DNA of 64,000 nt, from positions 60,211,369 to 60,275,368 of the forward strand of contig OX442314.1 of NCBI GenBank assembly GCA_949358305.1, read 5' to 3'. Made by a program: the position numbers and the translations under genes. Each line of letters begins with the position of its first letter. Within the stretch, counting starts at the first letter, position 1. This DNA is from Strigamia acuminata (taxonomy: Eukaryota > Arthropoda > Chilopoda > Geophilomorpha > Linotaeniidae). Positions 21,063 through 31,440 of this stretch are shown here, piece by piece. The notes beneath the pieces are model-generated. The model was given only the letters and a program-made list of their open reading frames with translations. It had not been told where the DNA came from and did not search any database.

Positions 21063-22610
21063 AGTTTATAGTTTTGAAATATTTGATTAAATATGTAAAG
21101 TTATCATTGGCTGTGGCCTCCCTCAGACTACTAAAATGGACCATGTGATCTGTATATAATTTTTTGAGCAGAAAAGATAGATTGACATTTGTCAGTACAG
21201 TATGCGCAGTTTCAATTTAGCATCAGGACACCGGGACTGAACTGTAGTACAGTCGAGCCGCAATGTAACGACTTTCTAGGTATGACGAATACTTAAAAAT
21301 AGCTTGGTTGGTTGCTTGTTCATAGAATACCACGTTACAAATTCTCGATATAACTGTGAAATTTCATAGAAGTTTGTTTGAAAAATAATGGCTGACAAAA
21401 CACACGTCTTTGCTTTTTGAATACTTTCTTTCAAGTGACCTCTTTTATTAATACAATAGGGCTTCTTCACCCTTTTAACGACAGCCTTGATTGGCTGCTC
21501 ACAATAATTACCCCTTTCGGGTGGTCATTGGACGGGCAGCGTCCGATGACCCCCGAACAACGCGCGCTAGTGACCCCTAAGCGTCACAAGTTCGATTTCC
21601 CCCCCCCCCCCCGGCAACGCGCGTCAATGACCCCGAAACTCCACATAACTGACTTTTTTATAAAGAATCAATTTCTCGAGTCCCTTGAGATTCGTTATAA
21701 CGTGGCTCGACACTATCATGGGCATTCATTTCCACTGGAAGACATGCTGGTATGTACTCTGGATATCTTATATTGTATATGTTTAAAAGAATATCTAATA
21801 CAAATTGTGAATTTTAAATCAATATTTCTGATTGATTTACTATTCTGGCCAATCATTTTTCTATTTAACACATTGTCACCCCAATTTTCCAAACGGTTTA
21901 GGTCTACAGCATTGAAATTTGTAAAGAAGTTAAACCTAAACTTGAATTTCATTATTATATTATTTGAAAAATAACATGAACTCTTAGTTTGAATTTCTCC
22001 TAAACAGTAAATTGGATCGATTCACATGCTGCTTCAGATGTTCTTCCTGTCTTGATAAACTTAACACCGCAAACCAGTAATTTGCTTTTGTACAAACAAC
22101 ACCATGTGCATAATTAAATATAATGACATACAGTTTTTCTGTCACTGTTCATGTTTTCTCTCATCATAAAACAACAATATAATAACACTCCAGGCAGAAT
22201 AATAATTATAATAATTTTCCAGTCAAAATAATAATTGGCATGTGTGCACGGCATGAGTGTAGTGACAGCTGTCTACGGCGACTATTCACAGTGCCAGAAA
22301 AAGTGGTCATTTTAAATGTTGTCGTCCATTGATGATTTACAAAAATCTTAAATTTGGAAAAAGAACAATTCACATTTGTAATAAAAAATGCCTTTTAGAC
22401 TCAAAGACTATATTGACATTTTATTTATTTATTTATTCAATTTCTTCTAAGTTGACTGCATACAATAACCTAACGTCCTAACCAAACTCTTACGTAATGT
22501 GTTGAAACATCATGACGTGGATTATAGGTAGCAAGCTGTTTAATTAAATATTTGTTTAACCACTGCAATTATTTATTTTTCAAACGTTGTGTCAATAACG
22601 TAGTTGCTAA
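21063..22610. other. Gene-poor DNA with a C-tract and short repeats
   Basis: There is a run of about 12 C near 21599. Around it the motif ATGACCCC/GTGACCCC plus CAACGCGCG occurs two or three times (21545-21640). A TTTATT run lies near 22425. Nothing coding is supported. Confidence 0.4.
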
Positions 22611-22617
22611 ATGTTCA

Positions 22618-22830
22618 TAATTCCTTGCTACTGCGTATCTGGTATCGCATGTTGATATTTTTTGGTCTGTTGTATGCTCGGTGATGTTTAGTGAGGCAGA
22701 TTGATCTTTGATTGTCGCAATATACAATAGTGGCCTCGTTCACCAAATCTTTCTGGTGTTTTGGTCTATTTTTTGTATCAATACACAAGTGAAATGGCTC
22801 GGCCAATGGGAGAAAGGCCAACAAGATCAT
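22618..22830 (-). pseudogene. Copia RNase H relic
   Basis: The minus-strand frame contains ATIVYCDNQRSICLTKHH and, shortly after, RPKNINMRYQIRSSKEL. This is the copia RNase H signature (YCDNQ.SI.L, K.I.MRY..IR). No other domain survives nearby. It is an isolated fragment of a further copia lineage. Confidence 0.65.
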
Positions 22831-22834
22831 AGTC

Positions 22835-22955
22835 TGAAAACTTTTGGCGCTCGATTAATAATAAAATCAAGCACTATAAGGGAAGGTGACAGGAGTGCAA
22901 ATTCCAGATCCCATTTTGAAAAAATTTAAAAAACTGTCCTATAAGAAATATACTA
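22835..22955. repeat. Dispersed repeat, copy 1
   Basis: The segment with ATAAGGG, AGTGCAAATTC and the TTTGAAAA...CC...AAAAACT core is about 75 percent alike by eye to 25890-26010, in the same orientation. The origin is unknown; it could be a segmental duplication that also carried channel-gene pieces. Confidence 0.5.
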
Positions 22956-24785
22956 GTATATGACATTATTTCTACACCACAAACACAATTTAACGGATAA
23001 AATGTTACTTCTCTGGGTGTGCACGTCAGATTTGGAAGGCACTCGCATAAAAATCTTCCACCGCATTTTTGCGCATAATTACGCAATTGTTGACAACTGA
23101 ATTGACAAATAGAATAAATTAAACTGCAATTTAATTTTAAAAATTATTTTTTACCGTTTTGCAACTATCCCAGTACGATGACAACATTGATTGATTTTGC
23201 AGTCCTCGTTTGATTTGCACAGTTTTGAATTGACTAAAACACACTGCAATATAATTTAGCTTTAAAATGAAGATCATCAAAATTTCTGCATAGAAAACTC
23301 ACACAAGCTGCTAAACATGCAACAAAATAAATGCTTTTCATGTTGTTTTGTGACTTAATGAGTCAGGTGCAGTGATGAATGATATTTTTTTTAGCTATAA
23401 AAACCTGAAATGTGTAATAAATAAATAATAAAAAGTCATACCAAGTTTAGAATGTATTTGTAATGTGTTTCGGTGTAACAGAATGCGAGTTGAATCTGGG
23501 AAAAGAAAGGTAATCTTTTGAACTATCAAATTACACAATTTATAACACTACGCTTTATGTGAATTGCACTTGCTTCGAAAATGAGATTTCTCCAACAGGT
23601 TGTTGATATGAAATGAGGAAAATAAGAATGAAATGAGTCAAGTATATATTTTTTTCGTTGAATTGGACGCAATAAGTAAAACATTTATTTGACGTATACG
23701 TTTTATCTTGGCAGTGTTGGCACAACAAAAGCGAAATATTTGTGTTGTGGTGACTCAAAAGTGCGTGCGTCACCCTCGTGTTGGTGACACCCTCTGTGAT
23801 CACATTTGTGAAACCAAAACAAAATGTCGGAATGGCAGCAAGTCGAAGTCGAGTTTTTCTTCTTCGCCAATGATGATCGTGGCCTCGTGGATTCAGTTTA
23901 GCAAAAGAAAACATCTAATTATACAAGGAACAGGTTCGGAAATGTGATTTACAATAAGATGTAGTATCTAGATGTGGATGGTGCCAAGGAAGTGATAATA
24001 GCCCGCGCGATGTCCGAATGCTCTCTACTGGCATCCTATAATAAGTTTGCAAAGTGTTTTCTAGAATTTGTAGATTTGGTCAGTACTTTTTCTAGAATTT
24101 CTAGTTTTGAACTGTAAATTATTTCATTTTTAATTTTTCTTGAATTTCTACATTTGATATGTAAATTAATTCGTATTTAATTTTGTTGCGAAAAGTTTTG
24201 TGACCCACAAAATGCAATTTTAATTCTTATCGTTTTTTTTTATACTTTAGCCAAAACAAACAGGTGATATGATGTAAAATATGAAGATTTAACCATTGGT
24301 TGTCTAGGACACGCTGCAAATGATTTGGATTTGAATTTAAAATTGGCAAATCCAGGTAAGTTTGCTATTAATGATTTCATTTCAGTGACCTGTGAGTAGA
24401 GTACAAATTATGTTCAGATTTTATTCTGCACACAGTTTAAAAAATATATGATTTTAACAAATGAAAGCTATATTATTATAAGAACATTGAAAAAGGTTAT
24501 AATTTTTGTGGTACATTTCCTGTGTTTCTGTAATGTGAGCAAAACAAATTGTTTAAAGCGTGGCCAAAAGGTGACAAAAAATTAAAGAAATAATAATGAC
24601 CTTTTTCTTTTTAATCAGCGCTCATGAACACGTCATTCACTTTTCCCACTTTTGCTCTGTTCTGCTTTGTGATTGAACAGATGAGTATGTTGAATACATT
24701 TAAAGTAACAATTTACATTTTTATTATTATAATAATTTTAGTGCATCAAATAAGTGCTGATTTGTGCGTGCTCTTTAATTTCTGA
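22956..24785. other. Gene-poor AT-rich DNA
   Basis: A C/G-richer stretch at 23735-23895 contains GTGACTC/GTCACC palindromic bits; the remainder is AT-rich. No gene or clear element end is seen. Confidence 0.35.
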
Positions 24786-24787
24786 TG

Positions 24788-24850
24788 AATGTAAAATATT
24801 CAAAAATAGAAAATATTAGCAACCAGTCAGGATCCTGATGATGTAAAATT
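24788..24850 (-). pseudogene. DEG/ENaC TM2 relic
   Basis: The minus strand is clearly similar to the last exon of the channel gene at 26373 (about 26376-26440). Its translation, IIRILTGC-stop-YFLFLNIL, parallels the channel's SIIGILTGLSLFSIVEYFI. A stop falls in the selectivity-filter region. It is a degraded duplicate of the channel's C-terminus, 1.6 kb downstream of the surviving copy. Confidence 0.5.
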
Positions 24851-26372
24851 TTACAAGTTAAAAATTTACATTTTGACCGTATTTTTGCAAAAGTATGGTA
24901 TTGTTTCCCTATTTAACCTCACAAACAATGAACATACGTTCAGACTTCGTTCGTTACATTAAACTAATGTAACAATCGAAAAACCGAAATTGTAATCGCT
25001 GACAAAAATGGCAGTTTTGAATAAGAGCTGGGGTTCTTAATAGATAAAATACGCTATGTTAATACAGATAGTAAAATACATGTGATAAATTGGACATCCA
25101 GTTAATTGCAATAGTTGAAGACATTAAGAAAGTTTCTTATTAGAGATTTAGCACATTTTGTAGAGCATTATACTTCTTCTGAACTAAAGGAAACATTTGA
25201 TTACACGTGATGTGCATTAGAATGAGTAGATGAGTAGAGACATTCCAGAGTGAGGCCATTTCCAACGTCGGAGACCAAAGTTTAATAAGGGATACGAAAT
25301 ATTATGATCAGGACGGAACTCTGCATTGCGTTTGACTAATTTTTCCTTGCGTTGCGTCTACAAAATAGTGTGAACACAAGTGTGAACCTTGCTAAGGAGT
25401 AAAATATATTCGTTTTGGTATAAGTCATTAGAGAGGTTCTGCTCGGCGTTAGAGCCGAACGGCTGACGCCAAACATCATCACTTTTTGTGCTAACGTCAC
25501 GGAGGCAGAGCTAAGTTTGGCGTTGGGCATGAAGGCTTTGTTGAAAACGACATGTAATTGTCGATCCAGACGTCGGTGGTGAACGGGTTAAAACAACGGC
25601 AATGGGTGGGCAGAGCTAATTCTTCCAGTTGTGGTTGTTGTTGTTGTTGTTGCCGTCCTCTCAATTACTTACATCCAAGGACAGGACGAGTCAAGCTGCC
25701 CACGGCGCTTTAATCTCCCTTTTAAAGCAAGACTGGCGAAACTTAATTTTCTCAAAACTATCAGGGGAACAGTCATTTAAAACGACTTGTCAAAGTGTTC
25801 TCTAATTTTTAAGTTTATCCAACAGATTTGAGAATACAATTTTTTTCCACATCTTCATCGTGATGTCACCAATCGAAAAAGTTGTAGTCTAAAATATTTT
25901 GGCCTTTGGTTAATAAGTACATCAATCAATATAAGGGGAATGGGCAAAAGTGCAAATTCAAGTTCCCAATTTGAAAACATTCCAAAAACTTTTCTGCAAG
26001 AAATAGAGGGTGAACCAAATGTCTGTTCCCTTTAAATATTTCCTCAGCAATTGCATCTAGGCCAACTTTGATGAAGCGATCGTAAAGGAAGTTGGGTGAG
26101 AGCAGTCCAATGATGTCATAAAATTTGACCTTGAAGGCCATTTTCAAGGTCATTCACTTGCTAACTTCTAAATCAATCAGGTTAGAGCAGCCTCGGTGAC
26201 CTGCATCACTCCATTTAATGTGATATTTTATGTTTTACGATGTGTTGTCAAAACTTATGAATGCACGTGCTTTGACTGGTGTCAGATTTATAAAAAAGTG
26301 ACTTTTGTGCACATAAGAAAACAAGTAACCTTGAAATTGAATGAATTAAGGTGTCGGAGGATATTATGGTGG
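24851..26372. other. Intergenic DNA with dispersed repeat copy 2
   Basis: 25890-26010 matches the repeat at 22835-22955. A following part (26040-26175) has a TTGAAGGCCATTTTCAAGGTCATTCACTTGCTAAC-like section resembling the inner part of the mariner-type TIR at 45942-46695. A (GTT)n run is near 25638. No gene is supported. Confidence 0.4.
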
Positions 26373-28438
26373 TCAAATAAAATATTCAACAATAGAAAAT
26401 AACGAGAGACCAGTCAAGATACCAATAATAGATCCAATGTTGCACAATAACTTTATGATGGAAACTACTCTCTGTTCTTCAATTATTTCTCGGATTTTCT
26501 TTTCAATGGTGTATTTAACTCCTTGGTATACGTCATCACCGCATTTTATTAATGAAGGAATGAATATGGTTTCTTGACAGGGTGGATGGCAGGAACAGTC
26601 TTTCCCGGGATTTGTCTCGAATTGTATTTTTAAATATGCTTCGTGCGTTGTTTTAGCTGTCTCTTCAGACGAGCAGAGTTGCAATTTACTCTCATTCATG
26701 AATGGCAATCTAGTAACGAAACAATATTTAACACAAATATACGTTTGAAGAATACAAAGTAAATACTCAATTTGTTGAAAGTTACCGGCAATTGAAATGA
26801 TGTTGTTTTAGTTTTGTCCCATAGCATTGTTCTTCGCATTCTAAAACTTCATCATTTGGTCTACACTGACTTTTTGGAGTATTGATTCGAACAAACTGAA
26901 AAGAATGAACGTGCTAATTTAATTAACAGTGGATTTATCATTATCTGAAGTTACCGTTTGACGCGCTATGTCAATGTGACTTGAAAGATGGTTTCGTAAG
27001 TAAATAAGATGTTTTGGGTGAAAAAATTGATTTTGTGGGAACATGAAATGCTGGAATACATAAATTCCAATTAACTAACTGGTGCAATGTGCAGACCATG
27101 TATCTCACAGCTTGGTTCAAACTACACTTTTCTTGAGGCTGTTCATCAATCATCAAAAGGTTTTTCTTTTCTGCAGATGGCAGGTCAACTATGTAAAAAT
27201 AATTAAGCAGTAGTAAAAAAAAAAAGTTTATTTATAGTGTTGCTATGGTACCTTTTTTAAACGCTGTGCACATTGCAAATAATGTTGGCAGAACTGACAC
27301 ATTGGCAAACAACATGTCATTAATACTTTTGCCCGATCTCTGTAGAAGTTGACTAAATTTATATACATGTACCCTGATAATTTAATTTTTTTTTTACCTT
27401 GAAATGTGCTTTTTGGATATTGTTATAGTAATCAAAAGCAGAGGAGGCTTTCCACAATTGCAGTGATTTGTTTGCAAATTCAGATGACTGATGGAGTAAA
27501 TTGTACAGTTGTAAACGATTACAATCAGTTGTTTTCAGTATCTTAATTAAATTCTTTTTAGCTTGAGATATTTCTGCATTATCTCCACAGTGAACAATGA
27601 GTGGAAAATGAATGATGTCGTCTTGAACGAGTTTAATTGTTCTCAAGAGAGGATAATCGAAATAAGAAACAACCAAGTTGTAAATGTAATACATCGACAT
27701 CGCGAGTAAGATTAGTGCCATAATGATGCGCAGTAAAGTTTTGACAAAGGTTTTTTTTCCTTTCTTCATTATGTCTAGTGCCATTTGAATTTCAACTTTC
27801 AACTTGGCTTCAGCTGTTGTTGTACTTCTGATGGGTAATTTGAACACGTGAAGAGATATTTCAACGAGCATTAAACAAGACATGCCGAAATAGAGGCCGA
27901 TGTTACCTCCAATGTCACATAACAAATTGATGATGTCATATGAAAAGTGTTCAACTAATGTTCGAACATAATTGTTGACAACATAAACTTCCATTATATT
28001 TTCATGATCAATTGTTTCATCATATGTTAGGCTGAAACTCGTTACGTCACATAAATTACGACATTTACAATTTGAAATTGTCCGGTTATGTATGATTAAT
28101 TCTTCTAACTTCTGCTGTTGGTTCAAAGTGTCTTTGTCACTGCATTCTGGCAGATTTTTTGCTTTATGAAATGGATGTCTAATATGAAAACTTTTATTTT
28201 AATTATTTTTGAATTTTGTTCGCTTATTGCATCTATAGTAATAACAGCCAGTGAAAGAACATTTTTGAACTGTGCTGAATGATAGTTTTTCACAGACAAA
28301 CCTGTTCTTTCACACAAGTTGTGTTAATGAGTTGTATTCAAACACCTACTTGCACTTCATTTCTTTCACGAGACATGGACGTAAGCAATCATCTAAGTTA
28401 TTATCGCATGGATTTTTCTTAGTGTTGATAAAGTGGTA
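26373..28438 (-). CDS. DEG/ENaC (pickpocket-like) channel: unit A C-terminus fused to a complete unit B
   Basis: These are subunits of amiloride-type sodium channels of the plasma membrane. Minus-strand exons with GT-AG ends and matching phases are 28438-28350, 28178-27398, 27339-27252, 27188-27109, 27050-26955, 26895-26786 and 26709-26373 (stop). Exon 28178-27398 carries the end of unit A's ectodomain (CKCRNLCD) and its TM2 (GGNIGLYFGMSCLMLVE, GxS filter). It then runs without a stop through about 30 linker residues into unit B's TM1 (KTLLRIIMALILLAMSMYYI) and early ectodomain (FPLIVHCGDN). Unit B's later exons hold the cysteine-rich ectodomain (CSCHPPC) and TM2 (GSIIGILTGLSLFSIVEYF). The usual HG motif before TM1 is not seen. 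The family call is firm. The splice model is by eye. Confidence 0.8.
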
Positions 28439-29411
28439 CTAAAACAAAGGTTACAAATATATTACTATTGAGAGGTATGTGAGAGTGGACGGACGCCATT
28501 AGGGCATGGGAACACCTAAACAACGCCAGACGCATGTATAGAAAAGATCACAAGAGACTGTATTTAAAGGTTTATGGCAGCGGTCGGCAACAGGCGGACC
28601 ACGGTCCAGATACGGATTGCGGAAGGTCGAAACTTCGACCTTCCCCTCGGTTTCTTTGGTTTTTCCTTGTTTTCCTGTTTTTTTCTTCTGTTTTTTAGGT
28701 TTTGTGGGTATTTTTTGGGTTGTGTGTGTTTATTAAGGGTTTATTTGGTTTTTAAGTGTTTTTTCCGTTTTCTTAGGTTTTTAGTAAGGTTTTTAAGTAT
28801 TTTTTAGGTTTTTAGTAAGGTTTTTATGTGTTTTTTCCGTTTTCTTAGGTTTTTAGTTAGGTTTTTAAGTGGTTTTTTTCTGGACCTCGATAAAAATTCA
28901 ATAGTATCCGGATCCCACTTAAAATTACTTGCCGACCCCTGGTTTATGGCTTTTATTCAGTGTCTAAGGGTCAGCTTCTTACGACTCTCCTGTTGCTACT
29001 GCTGCATTGCTGCAGCATATCTGCGCGGCACATGTGGTTATGGTTAACTGGTTGTACAGCATGGTCAGTCAGCTGTTCATTCTGGCCCAACGATACTGGG
29101 ATTGACATGCCAGCACAATCCCTAAGCATCTGCACGGTGAACAAGAGTGGAAAACAGCAAGGTGTGAAGGATAGCTGTTCCTAAGTAACTCTGGGGCCTT
29201 TTATAGTCCATTCTTTCACCTTGGATACGAGAGTACCTTTTCCCATTGGTTTAGTGATCGGATGCGATGTCACCAGGGTCACTAACCTGGGCCATGTATT
29301 AAAAAAAAAAGGTCGCTGAAAAAAGAAGAAAGGTCGCTATTAAAAATTTTGAGAAAGGGGCCCCGAAAAAACCTCAAGCCCCGGGCCCCCGAAAAGTTAG
29401 ATCCGCCCCTG
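28439..29411. mobile_element. Transposon DNA replacing unit A exons; includes a nested hAT MITE
   Basis: The right edge is an inverted GGGGCGGATC-type end (…GATCCGCCCCTG at 29400-29411), a common MITE terminus. It abuts or cuts the exon at 29412-29477. The segment contains GC-rich, non-coding DNA and the hAT MITE at 28578-28941. The left end was not identified. Two exons of unit A equivalent to unit B's third and fourth ectodomain exons are not found here. Confidence 0.5.
28578..28941. mobile_element. hAT-type MITE with 8-bp TSD GTTTATGG
   Basis: The 364-bp element begins CAGCGGTCGGCAA and ends TTGCCGACCCCTG. GTTTATGG flanks it at 28570-28577 and 28942-28949. hAT elements make 8-bp duplications and have CAGGGGTCGGCAA-like ends. 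Its inside has roughly 30-bp repeats of TTTTTAGTAAGGTTTTTA type. No transposase is present. Confidence 0.85.
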
Positions 29412-30061
29412 AATACTTTCACTATCAATTTGTCCTGATTGTTGCATTAAAAAAGAACATCTCCATAAACATTTTTGCTAATTACGTCTACCCAAAAAAA
29501 TCACTTGTCACAAATTTATCAACAATGTATGCTACAGTTAATAAATAATTTAATTCTTACTTTTTGCACCGTTGTTATAACTGCCTTTTTAATATTGAAT
29601 ATTACTTGTAGGATTTCTAATAATTCTTTGAATATATGATAGACTACTACTGACGGATCTACAAGCATCTTGAAATTCAATAGAATAGTTTCAAGAAAGA
29701 TTATTAAATGAACTCATGTTTGATCTAAATTAAATACTTACAGATACAAAATTACAATCCTCGGGAAACTTTAGTTTTATCACCATTTTGTAAGCATTGT
29801 TCCCGTATGCAATTGGTAATGCTACAGTAAGTAAAAAGCAGAAACTTGGAATAATCACGAGGACAGTAATTATTTTTACTTACGACTGAATACTTGTGCA
29901 GCGGGCCAAGTTAGAGTCTCGTAATTTGCAATTGTAAGGTTAATGTTTAATTTAGGCTGTAAATATTTATTTTGTTTTCCATTTTCGATCAAAATTTATT
30001 TTATGGGAAGAAGAAAAAGGATAAATGATTTACCGTAGTGAAATAGGCTAATCCTTCTGTT
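29412..30061 (-). pseudogene. DEG/ENaC unit A, early ectodomain exons, truncated at both ends
   Basis: Minus-strand exons with GT-AG borders are: up to 30034 (TEGLAYFTT), 29956-29884 (ANYETLTWPAAQVFS), 29821-29742 (LPIAYGNNAYKM...EDCNFVS), 29668-29561 (MLVDPSVVVYHIF...), and 29477 to the MITE at 29412 (CLWRCSFLMQQSGQ). Phases match. The order parallels unit B just after TM1 (YFDYP, FPLIVHCGDNA, DCN). TM1 and the N-terminus are missing because an LTR-like repeat begins at 30062. The downstream link to 28438 is interrupted by transposon DNA. The open frames suggest recent damage. Confidence 0.6.
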
Positions 30062-31440
30062 CTAAAGAACTATATAAGCTCTGGTTTTCCACCAGACCTT
30101 CGGCTTGTTTTCTGTATGTTTGTATGTATTGTTGGTTATCGTTTGATTTCTCTCTTTCTTATCGACACATCGGGCCCCCTCGTCTCTCATCCTAATGGAT
30201 ATTGTTCGTTGTAGCGTCATTTCGGGAAGACTAACTCCGGTAACCAAATAGTCCCGTAGCGCTAGCCAGCTGTTCTAAGGAGCAGTAGGATTTCGTACGG
30301 TGACATAGTATATCGCCCATGCACGGGATGATTAACACCGTTAAACAAATATCAAATTATATGATCGGTGATAGTCGCATCTATTTGCGAGATTCTCCGA
30401 TCATAGGTCAGATGCTCTGCCAGAGCACATATACGGGAAGTCAAACCCGTCAAACAAATGCGGGCAAACTATTTTCCCAGGGTTCCGATGCAGTGCATTG
30501 GCCCTTCCGTTAAGTGGGCAAGACTTGTCCGAGGTCGGTAAAAGCCTTATTCACAGGCGACGCACCGGGTTGGTGGCCCGTGAGCAATTGCATTCATACC
30601 TTGCGCTAAACAAACACTCGGGTATTGGTAATGCCGATCTGGTAGTCCCCCAGGAACTGTTTACCCAGTGGTTGGTACCACTGAAAGCGACTCGTCGCAG
30701 AAAACAAATACCCGGCGCCTGATCACGAGATCTTGTCGTCGTAAGGCATGCTGGCGGATGGAGTCTCAACAACTCCCGCGATGGTCCCCTCGACTGTCGT
30801 GACTGTCCCCGCCCATAGAATAACAATATAACAATTCATTTGTTATATTACGCTAATAATGTTTTGATGATTTGAATGCGGAATATTCTAATGAATATTC
30901 CCGGCCAAATACGAAGGACTCTTCGTATTAATAGATATCCAAGCTGCGGGATCGAATACGTCTCCGTAGCGCTAACTGTGACGATGTCGCAAAGTCAGCC
31001 GCACCACTCGAACAGCATCGCCCGGATCCTCAACCAGTGTAGCCGCCGTTACACTTATCCAGAACCCCAACCCAGTTGTAATGTTAATAAACATGTAATT
31101 ATATCACACGAAAATCGTAAGTTATTATATTTGATCACATATTCGCGTTGTACAGACTTCCGTAGCTTATCTCGGTTAGGTTATTTCTAGTTGTAGAAAT
31201 GTCTTGTTTAAACCGATTTATCCCTTATAATGGCTAATTATTCAGCCAAAAGTAGAATCGTCACAAGTGGAGGTTCTACCGAGATAGGCTGCCCAAATTT
31301 TAAATAAAATAGTTGAAGTTTTGTGTGTCTATGGTGAATTCGAATAGTGTAACTTTTACGGTGATTTTTGTGTGTAAAACAAGTTTCGAACGAAATTTAT
31401 ATTCGTGTCTAATATATTTTATTCTGTTTTAAGCTTTTAC
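30062..31440 (+). mobile_element. Long LTR-like repeat F, copy 1 (5'-truncated)
   Basis: It begins at the CTATATAAGCTC TATA region, has CG-rich structured middle parts, and ends with AATAAA near 31085. It is highly similar, in inverted orientation, to 36309-37806. A 20-nt hairpin element (CCGGGTTGGTGGCCCG, near 30570) occurs once here. The element's U3 upstream of the TATA is missing. It probably belongs to the element encoding the Gag at 33974. Confidence 0.65.

Noticed and set aside
28826..29184. Small plus-strand ORFs in the transposon insert
   Set aside because: Phenylalanine-rich or mixed frames across T-rich MITE repeats; no homology.
30319..30722. Short ORFs in the CG-rich part of the LTR-like repeat F
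   Set aside because: They are not shared in frame with the inverted copy; the conservation there is of hairpins, not codons.
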